Of a stretch of DNA of 64,000 nucleotides, positions 54,545 through 64,000 are shown piece by piece. This stretch comes from Entoloma clypeatum (taxonomy: Eukaryota > Basidiomycota > Agaricomycetes > Agaricales > Entolomataceae). The notes beneath the pieces were generated by a model, which did not search any database, was not told the DNA's origin, and was given only the letters and a program-made list of their open reading frames with translations. Both the position numbers and the translations under genes were made by a program. The stretch covers positions 124,001-188,000 of the forward strand of contig OY751491.1 in the NCBI GenBank assembly GCA_963565915.1. Direction: 5' to 3'. How positions within the stretch are numbered: the first letter of the stretch is position 1; each line of letters begins with the position of its first letter.

Positions 54545-55096
54545 CAGGTAGTCAACCTACACTGTATTGTAATATATGGTCTAGCGAACGCATACACTGT
54601 ATGGTAAATTATGGAAGCAGCGAATTCACTAGAGCACCAGCGAATTTGCCATGGTGGGCAGCGACAGAATGAAATATGGCCAGCGACAAGTCAATGCAGC
54701 CAGGGACAAACTCAATGCAGCCAGGGACAGTCAATGCAGCCGGCGACAACGATCAGCCGGCGACAACGATCAGCCGACGACAGTCAAATGAAATGTGGCC
54801 GGTGACAACACATCAATCGACAGTCAAATGTTGGCCGGTGACAATGTCAATCCAGCCGGCGACCCTCAAATGAAACGTGGCTGGCAAAAAAACTCAATGG
54901 TCACCGGCAAAAGGAAGGACTGGCAAAAAGGTTGAAAAGGACCAGCGAAAGGTGGCCGGCGACAAAACTCAATGTGGCCGACACCAGGATTGCCATCGTC
55001 ATCTTGACAAAGTAGTCTGTCGCAGCATGAGACATTGATCTCGCCTGCATGTCCTGAGACCGGCGACACAGCAAATACATACCGGCAAATTCATAG
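54545..55096. mobile_element. Second GGCGA-repeat element, relative of the 41-45 kb foldback
   Basis: Begins CAGGTAGTCAACC then ACACTGTATTGTAAT, GCATACACTGTATGG and 'GAAGCAGCGAATTC', the same terminal block as the foldback. The interior is a different arrangement of CCGGCGAC/AGCCAGGGACA words spaced by AATGCAG, ACGATCAG or TCAAATGAAA. The opposite inverted end (GGTTGACTACCTG) is not found, so the element is truncated or one-sided. Confidence 0.65.
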
Positions 55097-55612
55097 CATT
55101 GAAATCATTGAATACTGGCTAGGAATGATTCCAGGAACTCCATCATATCGTTGAGATCATTGACATACTGTACATCATAAATACTGACTAGAAATGATGG
55201 ATTCATATCATTAAAATCATTGAATACTGGCTAGGAATGATTCCAGTACTCCACCTGTATCATTAAATACTGGCTAGAAATGATGAATTCATGATTGAAA
55301 TTATTAAATATTGGCGGGTTCATATGATTGAAATCATTAAATAATCATTTAATACTGGCTAGGAATGATGAATTTACATCTCAAATCATTAAATAATCAT
55401 CTAATACTGGCTAGGAATGATGGATTCATGTGATTGAAATCATTGAATACTGACTAGGAATGATCCAAGTGCTCCATAATATCATTAAATACTGACTAGG
55501 AATGATGGATTCATATGATTGAAATCATTAAATACTGACTAGGAATGATTCCAGAACTCCATTGTATCATTGAATACTGACTTGCAATGATTCCAGCCTC
55601 CATCATATCATT
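55097..55612. repeat. Degenerate minisatellite
   Basis: About ten imperfect copies of a 45-60 bp unit built around ATCATTAAATACTGGCTAGG followed by AATGAT and 'GATTCATATGATTGAAATC' or 'TCCAGGAACTCCATCATAT'. Non-coding, AT-rich. Confidence 0.75.
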
Positions 55613-55638
55613 AATTAAACTCTAAATTTCTACACTAT

Positions 55639-57142
55639 CTAACCGTCAAGTTCAAAAAAATCTACCCCTTCACCATCCTCATCATATGTGGCATTCACTT
55701 CACCTTTGTCAACCTCATCATCAATTATCTCATCATCATTTACATCACCCTCCTCCACATCGTGCTCTGGGTTCGGTGGATCAGATGTGGCACCATATTT
55801 AGGTTGTGGAACAGATGCAGTACCTTGACCAGGGCACTGTGAATTGCGCTCAACCACATATGAAGAACCCCAATTAGCCGACAATCCCTTCGCATGCAAG
55901 GCAGGCAGCCAGAGGGATGCACAACTTGCAGCCATATGATCACAAAGATCAGCTTGCTTTGCAGCATATGCGACAAGGCCATGACAGATATCCTCCCCAA
56001 CCACAAGCCGACATCCACCTTGTAGGTGCCACCATTGAGCCTTCCACTCAAAATACGAAACAACATGACACATCTCCTCCCCAACCAGGAGCACCTCCTC
56101 CTCCCACCGTGCTTTTCATGCCCTTGATTTCATCCACTCAACTCACAGACTCTCATCAAATGCCGCCTCTGAATCCTCCATATCTGGAGCTGTAGACACT
56201 CTCGGGACAATCCAGATCCAAGATATCTCAAAGCACCCATTGCTCGCAGCATCATCATCTTTGCCAGGTCCATGAACATCATTATCCCTCAATTTGTGCA
56301 GCCGATCCTTCCATGAACCATGAAAATCAAGACTGAGTAATGCCTGATATGCTGCACAATAGTGGAGAACACAGCATCACATCCAAAGATTGAAACAGTT
56401 GTAAAGTGTACGCATCCACGTATTGGCCTTGTTTCCGGTCCTGTTGACATTGAGGCGTTTGAATTGCCATAGGCCTGAGATAATGTGGTGTTGACGGCGA
56501 ATGACGGCAAGGGCATCCTCTGCTTGTGCTATACGCAGGCGAGTTTTCCTATCAACAAGGACAGAGAGGGCAGAGGACTCTTGCAGGGAGGCAGAAAGTG
56601 ATGAGGGGAGGTGGAGGGCGGCTGTCTCAGCAGATTTGGGAGTAGCAGATTCAGCATCAGCAGTAAGTGTTGCAGCAAGAAGAGTGCCAACACATGGCAT
56701 ATACGCCAGTTGCACCTCACGCCACCGCTGGATTTGACACAGTAGCAGGGTCCGTTTCTCCTCTAGGTCTGCAAGTTGTTTCGGAGTGGGAGACTTCTTG
56801 ACCTCAGTGGTCTCAAGCGAAAGCTGTCATCTTGGTAAATTGATTAGATAAAAATGACACAGATAAAAGAAAAATGCCAAGACATACTGTTGGTCTTCAA
56901 GATCCAGGCCCATTACCAAGAATGATGTCAATGTTGTCTTGTGAGCCGACACAACACCTTCTGTGGCAGCACTTGCATCTTCTTTCACTAATTCCAGTCT
57001 GACATCCTGCAGTGTTGTAGCTAGGGGACAATAAGATATTGTATTCAAAATATAAATGAAAATTAGCTTACCTGAGATAGGCTCCTCATAGGGATTCGGA
57101 ACAGCTACGTTCGACTGAGCAGGGTTTGATTGGGATGCATGC
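55639..57142 (-). pseudogene. KDZ-type transposase, C-terminal fragment
   Basis: Minus strand: 'LELVKEDASAATEGVVSAHK', then 'KKSPTPKQLADLEEKRTLLL' and 'CQIQRWREVQLAYMPCVGT', 'RLRIAQAEDALAVIRRQHHI', 'NVNRTGNKANTWMRTLYNCF', 'MCHVVSYFEWKAQWWHLQGG' and 'GLVAYAAKQADLCDHMAASC', ending in an acidic tail at 55639. The pattern (RW...Q..YMP, LR.AQA.DAL, N..G...NTR, FEWKA.WW, GL.AYA.RQA) fits the C-terminal region of Kyakuja-Dileera-Zisupton transposases common in mushrooms. The catalytic N-terminal part is missing, cut at 57143 by the gypsy LTR. Confidence 0.55.
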
Positions 57143-57543
57143 TGTTATGCTTAACAAACCGTTCCAAGGTTCGGGCAGAGTATGCAGGAAGTGGAAAGGC
57201 GAAGAGCAATGTGATTGCTAAATCTAAGGAATCTACTACAGTACAAGAGGTTTATATAGGTACTGACTATAGGCGGTAGCAGATGAGTCAGTACTGCGGA
57301 AGGCAGTGCGCATGAGTAAGGTGACTGCGGAAGGCTATGTACAGTGAGTAAGCTGACTGCAGAAAGCGAGTCAGCGCGGGAGCGAAGTATACTAAAGGGG
57401 ATGATGAAGTAATGTAATGAGTCAGACTGGAAATCGAAGGTTGCGAAAGTAGACATTAGACATAGTGAGTTCGTAAGAGGGCGCCGAGTCGGGCCAATAA
57501 GTAAAAGATATGACATGGTCCTCATACCGTAGAGTCCGTAACA
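57143..57543 (-). repeat. 3' LTR of gypsy copy 2
   Basis: 401 bp, reverse complement of the copy 1 LTR with few differences. Reads TGTTATGCTTAAC...GTCCGTAACA on the plus strand. Confidence 0.92.
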
Positions 57544-57577
57544 TATTCCCCTCTCCAAGCTCTGTGTCCTCACAGAG

Positions 57578-58000
57578 TCACTGTCCCCATCCCTCGTTGT
57601 TGCCAGGATCGGACCAGTTCAGACTCTCCTTAAGGCTCCAATCGTATATCAACTCCTCATTGATGGCTACGGTGAGTTCAAGGCCTTTGATGGCCAGCCG
57701 AATATGTCGATTTTCGATGACGAGGGTGCTGGTGTAGTTCCCGAGGATTTGTTTCTCTTCGGGAGTCGGGGCGACGGGGAGATTGGACAACGAATGAAGT
57801 CGGATATTCATCTGGCAATGAAGGAGGTCGGCGAGGGAAGTTTTGAGGGCATGGATTTGGTCTCTCATGGAGAGCGCTTCGTTAATAAGGGTGGTGATGG
57901 TGGGGTTGATGTCGGTGGTGGAGGTGGAGTGTTTGACATGGCGGCGAGGATGGTTGAGAGATAAAAGAAGAATGGGGTGGCTATATTGGGCGGGGAAAAG
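57578..58000 (-). pseudogene. ORF3 of gypsy copy 2
   Basis: Homologue of 16273-16644. 57868-57578 reads 'MRDQIHALKTSLADLLHCQM' and 'PVAPTPEEKQILGNYTSTLV' through to 'NNEGWGQ'. The first part ('MSNTPPPPPTSTPP') is one frame off, so a 1-nt indel separates them. CGA at the position of the copy 1 stop shows the ancestral codon was Arg. Confidence 0.6.
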
Positions 58001-58072
58001 ACTAGAGCGGGGAACTCGGTGTGTGGTTGACTGATGAGGTCGATACTGCCATGGGTTTTGAGAACTCGTCTT

Positions 58073-58620
58073 TTATCGTGGGCGAGACGGGTTCTGCCAA
58101 TGGAAATCACGGATCAAATCTTGAGCGTTCTGAACATTAGCTCGAGGTTCCCATGTGTTCTCTTCTGGGCCATATCCTTCCCACTGGACGAGTTACTGGA
58201 TCTTTCCATGGAACTTTTGAGAGTCTAGGATCGTAGACACATGGTACTCTTCTCGTCCTTCGACGATGATTGGATCAGGGGCTGGTTTCTTTTTCTGGAT
58301 GGCGTACTTCGGAGTTTCATATGGTGACAACAGGGTCTCGTTGAACACAGGGTGAATCATCTTCCAAGTCTTCGGAAGATCAAAAAGGTACGCGCTAGCT
58401 CCTTTCTTCTCTAGGACTTTGAATGGGGTGCTGCATGGGGATGTAGTGGAGCATGTTGTTTCTGTCTGTTGATCTTGTTGCATTGACAGGAGTCACAACC
58501 CTTTACGTACTTCTTCACATCATGCAGGATAGTAGGCCACCAGTAGGTACAAGTGAGGAGTTCATGTGTCCGATATTGTCCTGGATGTCCAGCCACTGGT
58601 GCATCGTGTGATTCAAACAT
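58073..58620 (-). pseudogene. Integrase remnants and chromodomain of gypsy copy 2
   Basis: 58620-58430 contains the HHCC zinc finger (H in FESHDAPVAGH, then 'CDSCQC') with 'THELLTCTYWWPTILHDV'. The catalytic core is missing. After the deletion, 'GASAYLFDLPKTWKMIHPVF' is the integrase C-terminal region. 58252-58073 is a chromodomain: 'REEYHVSTILDSQKFHGKIQ', then '[19 protein letters not shown]' and '[10 protein letters not shown]'. Chromodomains direct integration toward modified chromatin and define chromoviruses. Confidence 0.8.
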
Positions 58621-58719
58621 CAGTTCTTGACGCAGTTGTGGGTCTGGTGGAACATAGACTCGTTCACCTGCATATGTGATGCCGTTTTCCTGTTGATACC
58701 AATGAGGATTCTTCTTTAG

Positions 58720-60917
58720 ACCCTAGGCTACTTCTGTCTCCATGCGGTTTGAACCCTTGATGCATGCAATCCACGGATTTTCGATGGTTGTGACATTTCC
58801 AATTTTGATGGAATCAGATGTTTCACCCCCTTTAAAGAATTGTTCCTCCATGAACATCTCCATTTGTACCACATCTTCTGATTCCAACCGTTTCAAGAAT
58901 AGTCCCTCCTTGAGCATTTGGTCACTGTCTTGTGGTTCGAGTTCTGCTTCATACCAGGGTAAGCGCAACAGGATGTCCGCTTTTGCATTGGTCTTGCCAG
59001 GTACATGCCGTAATTCAAAGTCATAGTCTTGTAACTTCATTTTCCAGTGTCGCTGTCGTTGATTCAGGTCCTGAGGACAACGGAAATATTCCAGGTTCTT
59101 GTGATTGGTCAAGATCTCAAAATGCTCCCTGGCTTCAAGTAGATAGTGTCTCCAATCTTTCAGTGCTTCCATGACTGCCAAGAGCTCTTTGTCATATATC
59201 TCGAATTCTGTTTGGCTGGGGACATGGTCCGTGACAAGAACACGATGGGGTGCCATTTGTCATCTTGCTTCTGAGAGAGTACTGCTCCAATTGCATAGCC
59301 CGATGCATCGGTTTCAATCCTGAACTGTTCCTCTGATTTTGGTAATGCCAAGACTGGTGCTGATGTAATTGCCCATATGAGACCTTCAAAGGCTTGCTGC
59401 TCTGTTGGTCCCCAAGTAAATGCTGTACTGCCTGTGAGCGCAGTGAGAGGTTTCGCAATGTTTGAGTACCCTTCAATGAAATGTCGATAGAAGTTAGCAA
59501 ACCCAAGGAACTTCTGAACTTCCTTTTTTGATGTGGGTGCTCGCCAGTTTCAGATTGTATCCACCTTCTCAGTTTCCATCTCGACATGTCCCTCACCAAC
59601 CACATATCCCAATATAGGACATTTCGTTACTTCCCATAAACACTTCTTCTCCTTTAAGAACAAATCATTGTCTGATAGGATCTGTAGAATTTCTGTGGTG
59701 TTTCGCGCGAGTTCTTCCTTGGTTTTACCGATAACCACAATGTCATCCATGTAGATCACGCAGATGCATCAGCGGATCTGGTCCCGGAATAGACTAGCCA
59801 TCATTCGAGAGAACGTTCCTGGGGAGTTGCAAAGACCAAAAAACATGACCAATGGTTCAAACAATCCTCGACTGGTGAGGAAGGCAGCTTTCCATTCATC
59901 GCCTTCCTTAATCTGGACGTTGTTATAGCCCCACATGATGTCCATTTTATTGAAGTAGACTGCATCTTTCAGCACGTCCAAGAGATCGGATATTCATGGG
60001 AGTGGGAACTTGTCTTTGACCGTGAATTTATTGACCATGCGGTAATCTTGTACCAATCGTTTGGAGCCATCCTTCTTGTTGATGAAGAAGCAAGGGGAGG
60101 CATACGGGGATTTGGATGGGCGGATCTTTCCTGTTGCTAGACCCTCGTCAATGAATGCATCCAATTCCTCTTGTTCCTTTTGTGTCATAGGATATGTATT
60201 TCCTCCTAGTTCCTTTGGTGCGTCCGGTGTAAGTTCAATACCATGGTCCCATTCCCTCTCCTGTGGGATCTTATCAAAGTTCTCCTTCTTGAAGAGATGA
60301 GCAAATTGTTCAACATATGAGGGTCGTTTGGTTGTGGGAGGTGGTGTGGGAGTGACAGCTTCCAAAATAGGGTCTCCAGGCTTCCATTTCTGATCCGACT
60401 TTTTGGGTGCATCTTTGTCGCGCACCTCAACCATGCGAACCCAGTGTTTGCAACCATCAAGGTTAACCCTGAAATCCGAGTGTTTGGTTCGACATGTTGT
60501 TGGGCACCGGTTAAATGTTACCGTGCCGGTTGTCCAATTGATTGTGGGGTTGTGGTGTACCAACCAGTCATGTCCCAAGAGCATGTCCATTCTTCCAATG
60601 TCCAGTTTGACTTCGGCAAGTTGGCTCGCTTTCTGTTGTCGATTTGGTGATCCATCTGCATTTAGAATTGTTATGGGCGGTATTCCTCGCGTGGGGAGGT
60701 TCTGTTCATGTACTATTCTGGGATGGATGCATGTGCATTCACATCTGCTGTCAACCTCAGGTCGGATAATCTTTGGTCCTCGTCGTGTTTTGAGCTGAGC
60801 TAACAGCCTGATCTCTCGTCTTTTTGGAGGTTTATCTCCCTTCACAATCTTAGTTGACGCAGCGGCTCGCTTGGCAGGGATGACATAGGTTCTATTGTCT
60901 GCAGTCATACAAGGCAA
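58720..60917 (-). pseudogene. pol: Pol (protease, RT, RNase H) of gypsy copy 2
   Basis: 60917-59994 contains the protease-like 'RPEVDSRCECTCI' (D-S-R in place of D-S-G) and the start of RT. 59981-59550 has RT with 'YMDDIVVIGKTKEE'. 59351-58723 has RNase H and the connection, with 'IETDASGYAIGAVLSQ' (the TDAS form, where copy 1 has TNAS). Frameshifts and stops lie near 59990, 59765 and 59210. Where copy 1 has TGA stops this copy has CGA, so it preserves a better view of the ancestral protein at those sites. Confidence 0.85.
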
Positions 60918-61003
60918 GGGGCTACTCCTGCTTTATCAATCTCCATGGCCTTGCCCTGACCACCATAAGTGGTACCTGATCTGGTGTGCATGTTGCTGCC
61001 ACC

Positions 61004-61759
61004 TCAGATGACCTGTGCATGTCCTTCCATCTGTTGTCCCTTGTTTCGGATCTCCTTTGCATAATTGGTGTACGTCTTGCCATCACTAGCCACTTGTTCA
61101 GAGATTCTGTGGTTGACGTTCTTCTCTAGGATGTATTTCCCAGTTTCTTTGCCAAGGTTTGAGAGCTTCAAGAGTTCTTTGAATTCATCCAAGAATTTGT
61201 CAACGGTGCATTTCTCTTGTTTCAGGACTTCAAGTCTTGCTTTGGCAGCAACCAACTTGTTGGTGATGGAGAATCGTGTGGTGATGTCATCGGAAAAGCC
61301 TAGCCAGGTGATGTTCTCATTGTCAACAGCAAGAGCATCTAACTTGTTACTGGCCCAGTGCCTGCTGGATCCTTCCATCATACGGGATAGTACCACAAGA
61401 ATCTTCTGATCATCTGTGAGGCTCTTTTGGAACCTGATGTATAGTTTGATGGCTTTCCACCACTCGTCAAAAGTGTATCTGTCCTTGAACATCCCAGGAT
61501 CCTTGATGATCTTGGATGTATCCATTGTCTGTACTGCCGGGACTTCTGCCATGTCTAGAGTCTGCGGAGGAGAAGAGGGGTTGGGTTGTTGGGATGAAGA
61601 TGGGGTTTGGGATACAGGTAAGGATTGAAAATGAGTCCCTGTTCTAGGTGTCTGTTCGATATCTGACTGCGTGGAGTCAAAAGTAAATTTGTCAGGGGAC
61701 TCGTTGGCAGAATCGGTGGCAAAACGTTCAGAGTATTTCCTCTGAAAATCTCTAAGCAA
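61004..61759 (-). pseudogene. gag: Gag of gypsy copy 2, zinc knuckles deleted
   Basis: 251 codons open, beginning 'MLRDFQRKYSERFATDSANE' and containing 'FKDRYTFDEWWKAIKLYI'. It ends at a stop after 'QQMEGHAQVI'. The nucleocapsid part with both CCHC motifs found in copy 1 is missing. Confidence 0.85.
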
Positions 61760-61840
61760 TCTCTGTTCCTGCGCATCTGTTGGTCATGAGAAGGGGTCAA
61801 GTCTCTCGTTTCGTGCCCAATGGTTGTACTTGGTCTGTTG

Positions 61841-61962
61841 TCAGACTGGGAATTGAAGGTTGCGAAAGTAGACATTAGACATAGTAAGTTCGTAAGAGGG
61901 CACTGAGCCGGGCCGATAAGTAAAAGTGATGACATCGTCCGCATACCGTAGAGTCCATAACA
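61841..61962 (-). repeat. Truncated 5' LTR of gypsy copy 2
   Basis: 122 bp matching the outer part of the LTR and ending GAGTCCATAACA. It is joined directly to gag sequence, so the promoter, RNA start and PBS are lost. Confidence 0.8.
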
Positions 61963-62083
61963 ATCAGCCAGTTTGTAAACCACAAAATATGGAGCATACA
62001 AACTAGAACAGGGACTGAAATCTGTTAGCAACCAAAGACTGCTCTCTGACTCACAATCCAATTCACAGGACTTAGGTTAATCA

Positions 62084-62260
62084 TTTACAGCTAGTGTTGC
62101 CTTGACTGGTCAGTCAGGCTTCAGCCCAGCATGGTCAAGGCTCATTCAGGGCTGTTGAATGACTGGACCGACTAGTGACAAGTCCTGACTAAGCCTTGAA
62201 GAGGCTGGACCAAGTCTGCAAAATGCTGAACTGGCCAGTCCAGGCAACACTATTTACAGC
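62084..62260. mobile_element. hAT-type MITE (161 bp) with 8-bp target duplication
   Basis: The element at 62092-62252 has ends TAGTGTTGCC...GGCAACACTA, flanked by TTTACAGC at 62084-62091 and 62253-62260. Interior rich in GACTGG/CCAGTC words on both strands. No ORF. Distinct from the 304-bp family. Confidence 0.88.
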
Positions 62261-62694
62261 CCGTTCCTTGACTCGTTCAGCCGTCATCAATGCACCATCC
62301 CCTGCCATCATTGGTATTGATAATTATCCACATTACTTTTAATGATTAAAAAACAACTTCAAATTATGATAAAGGGTACCAACAATCCCGATTTCTTTAT
62401 ACATTCTAGCCTGGCCTGGGGCTCTTGTAACTCTCCCCTTTGGAACCTCTGCTGCAGCAAGCATCTTTTCCTGTGTGGCAGGCTCTGTCTAAACCCTTGA
62501 CACCAGCCCCTGATGCCACCTTTCTTGCAGCCCCTGACACAGCACTTCCACAGGTTCCTCACTGCACTAAGCCCACTCACGACATCAGCCCAAGACACCT
62601 GCATCACTGCTTCCAGCCTGGCTAGAAGATAAGTAGGGTGGCGGCATTGGGGGCTCCATTTGCAATCGCCTCCATGATGAGCCCCAGCCAAAAT
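62261..62694. other. Unassigned stretch between MITEs
   Basis: No gene recognised. Pro/Ser-rich open frames here have no motif. Confidence 0.35.
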
Positions 62695-62868
62695 TAGTGT
62701 TTAAAGGTCTGGTTTTTCCGTTTTTGTAAATATCTCAACAACTACTGGATGGAATTTCATCATCCAAGAGATGACCCCCATTTATTTTAGCTGCCATTTG
62801 CTTTTATGACATGTTGAAATATCTCAACAATGGCTGGGCAGAATCTTTTCATCCAAGAGAAGACCCCC
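62695..62868. mobile_element. Truncated second copy of the 304-bp hAT MITE
   Basis: Starts TAGTGTTTA and follows the left 174 bp of the MITE at 45192 with few differences (for example TTTCATCATCCAAGAGATGA). It stops abruptly at AGACCCCCA where LTR sequence begins. Confidence 0.85.
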
Positions 62869-63062
62869 AAGCTGACTGTGGAAAGCAAGTCAGCACGGGA
62901 GCGAAGTATACTAAAGGGGATGACGAAGTAATGTAATGAGTCAGACTGGGAATTGAAGGTTGCGAAGGTAGACATTAGACATAGTAAGCTCATAGGAGGG
63001 TGCCGAGTCAGGCCGATAAGTAAAAATGATGACATCGTCCACATACCGTAGAGTCCGTAACA
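62869..63062 (-). repeat. Truncated gypsy LTR fragment
   Basis: 194 bp matching the outer half of the gypsy LTR and ending GAGTCCGTAACA. A third LTR copy, fused to a broken MITE on its left and to the DIRS-like sequence on its right, which suggests a deletion or recombination junction at 62868/62869. Confidence 0.8.
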
Positions 63063-64000
63063 CACGAGATCTTTGGTATCAGAGATTTATTTGGCTATTG
63101 CGACAACAACTATGGGGTCTGCAATGATGAAAGTGTAATTGTGTACATCCCGTATGGCTTGTCAATGCCTGCAAACCAAGCCCGACTGCTGCAACAATGG
63201 GACTTGTTAGGAATCCCCCACAAACCCGAAAAACAACTCAACAGTGATGTACTCACCATCATCGGCATTGAAGTCGATGTCAACCGCCTCACATTCACCC
63301 TCCCAGTTGCTGCCTGCGACAATTTGTTGAAAGAGCTTCGCACATTCTGTGCTCAATGCCGGAATCTGAAGACTGGGCGACCCACGGGGTTGGCCTCATT
63401 CCCCCTTTGGAGGTGGCAACAGCTTGCAGGCTGGCTCAACTGGTCTTTTAATGTCTACCCACTCCTGAAGCCCTGTGTCGCAAATATCTACCCCAAATTT
63501 AAAGAAAAGGGCCCTGATGACAAATTCTGGGTCAACAATGAAATAAGGAGTGACCTCACCTGGGCCATACAACACATGGAGTCCTCAAACGACGTACATT
63601 TGCTTGCCACCATTTCACAGAGGTGACTCATGTTGTCCCTGGCCTTCACATTTGTGACTTCCAACCCCCTCCCGTGCAGCTGGGGCCTGCAGTATGAACA
63701 TCATCCCTTCCTGTCCATCCAGGCAGCCAGGACGCGCCGCTTGGACCTGCAATTGACTGATCTATGAACGCACCTTGGCACTGGGCCAGACGATCGCCGC
63801 AGGAACATGGGGGTCCTATGGCTCCCACCTCAATTCATACCTCGAATTCATCTGCCTCCACAATCTCAATCCTTCTCCCACACCGGAAACCCTCAGTTTT
63901 TACACAATCTTCATGTCCCGCCACATCAAACCTGACTCTGTGACATCCTATATGTCAGGGATCTGCCACCAGCTCGAGCCATTTTTCCCTGACAGCTGAG
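63063..64000 (+). mobile_element. DIRS-like tyrosine-recombinase retroelement, partial (runs off window)
   Basis: The first frame (63063-63626) reads 'SVIVYIPYGLSMPANQARLL', 'LTIIGIEVDVNRLTFTLP', 'LWRWQQLAGWLNWSFNVYPL' and 'EIRSDLTWAIQHMESS'. This matches the RT-to-RNase H end of DIRS-type elements in basidiomycetes. The second frame (to about 63999) contains 'AGTWGSYGSHLNSYLEFICL', 'LNPSPTPETLSFYTIFMS' and 'SVTSYMSGICHQLEPFFP', the N-terminal core-binding (SAM-like) domain of a tyrosine recombinase. A stop at 63624 and one at 63997 interrupt it. The catalytic R-H-R-Y part would lie beyond the window. Confidence 0.65.

Larger units (their letters stand above)
57143..61962 (-). mobile_element. 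Ty3/gypsy chromovirus-type element, copy 2, internally deleted
   Basis: Same family as the element at 11917-17080 but inverted. The 3' LTR is complete (57143-57543); the 5' LTR is reduced to 61841-61962 and fused to gag, with loss of the PBS. Three further defects are visible. The zinc knuckles are deleted (frame jumps from 'DKAGVA' to 'PCLV' near 60915). The integrase core is deleted between 'APLHPHAAP' and 'FKVLEKKGASAYLF' near 58430. A stop follows 'METEVA'. It retains the chromodomain that copy 1 lacks. No target duplication joins the two ends. Confidence 0.88.

Noticed and set aside
57138..63067. Treating 57143-63062 as one complete gypsy element
   Set aside because: The flanking bases do not match (CATGC versus CACGA). 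A second LTR end at 61962, a MITE and a broken MITE lie in between, so the outer LTR fragment belongs to another event.

Overview
The window looks like a filamentous basidiomycete (Agaricomycetes-type) nuclear chromosome. Genes carry many short 50-70 nt GT..AG introns, and several families are typical of that group: a DUF6533 membrane protein, a FunK1-like kinase, multigene F-box proteins, and KDZ-, Plavaka- and SPT5-like repeat proteins. No prokaryotic operon structure, rRNA, tRNA or CRISPR was recognised. Species cannot be named from the sequence.

Layout. Bases 1-8.6 kb are gene space: the 3' end of a Kelch/DUF4110 gene, ribosomal protein L14, a secreted DUF1838 protein, a DUF6533 membrane protein, an F-box-like fragment and a kinase-like gene. 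Bases 8.74-19.85 kb form one Mutator-like element (MULE) with recognisable terminal inverted repeats. It has an accessory Cys-rich gene and a SWIM-type transposase broken by a full-structure Ty3/gypsy chromovirus-type element (5-bp target duplication CTCAG) and by a solo LTR (GATTC/GATCC). Bases 19.9-30.5 kb are gene space again: two convergent four-helix membrane protein genes with PPxY-type tails, two F-box/LRR-like genes and small hypothetical genes.

From 30.8 kb to the right edge the window is almost entirely nested repeats. They include a hAT element with perfect 8-bp duplications, a degenerate ~150-bp tandem array containing a palindromic MITE, and a Plavaka (CACTA superfamily) transposase remnant. 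The Plavaka remnant is interrupted by a CACTG-ended non-autonomous element, a 3.9-kb foldback element built from GGCGA-rich tandem repeats (with a 200-N assembly gap) and a hAT MITE. Further right come an ORF1-only LINE with target duplication, an SPT5/KOW-like gene with an intact Tc1/mariner element in an intron, a minisatellite, a KDZ transposase tail, a second deleted copy of the gypsy family, two MITE copies, and the start of a DIRS-like tyrosine-recombinase retroelement.

The clearest mechanistic signal is in the gypsy family. Eleven bases just inside the 5' LTR are complementary to an 11-base motif about 33 bp below the LTR TATA box, the geometry expected for Tf1-type self-priming. The unrelated solo LTR keeps the same TATA-to-motif spacing. 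The two gypsy copies lack different parts of pol (both lack the integrase core) but share an uncharacterised third ORF. Several premature stops are CGA to TGA, consistent with CpG deamination or RIP-like mutation. The least familiar structure is the GGCGA foldback family, of which a second relative lies at 54.5 kb.
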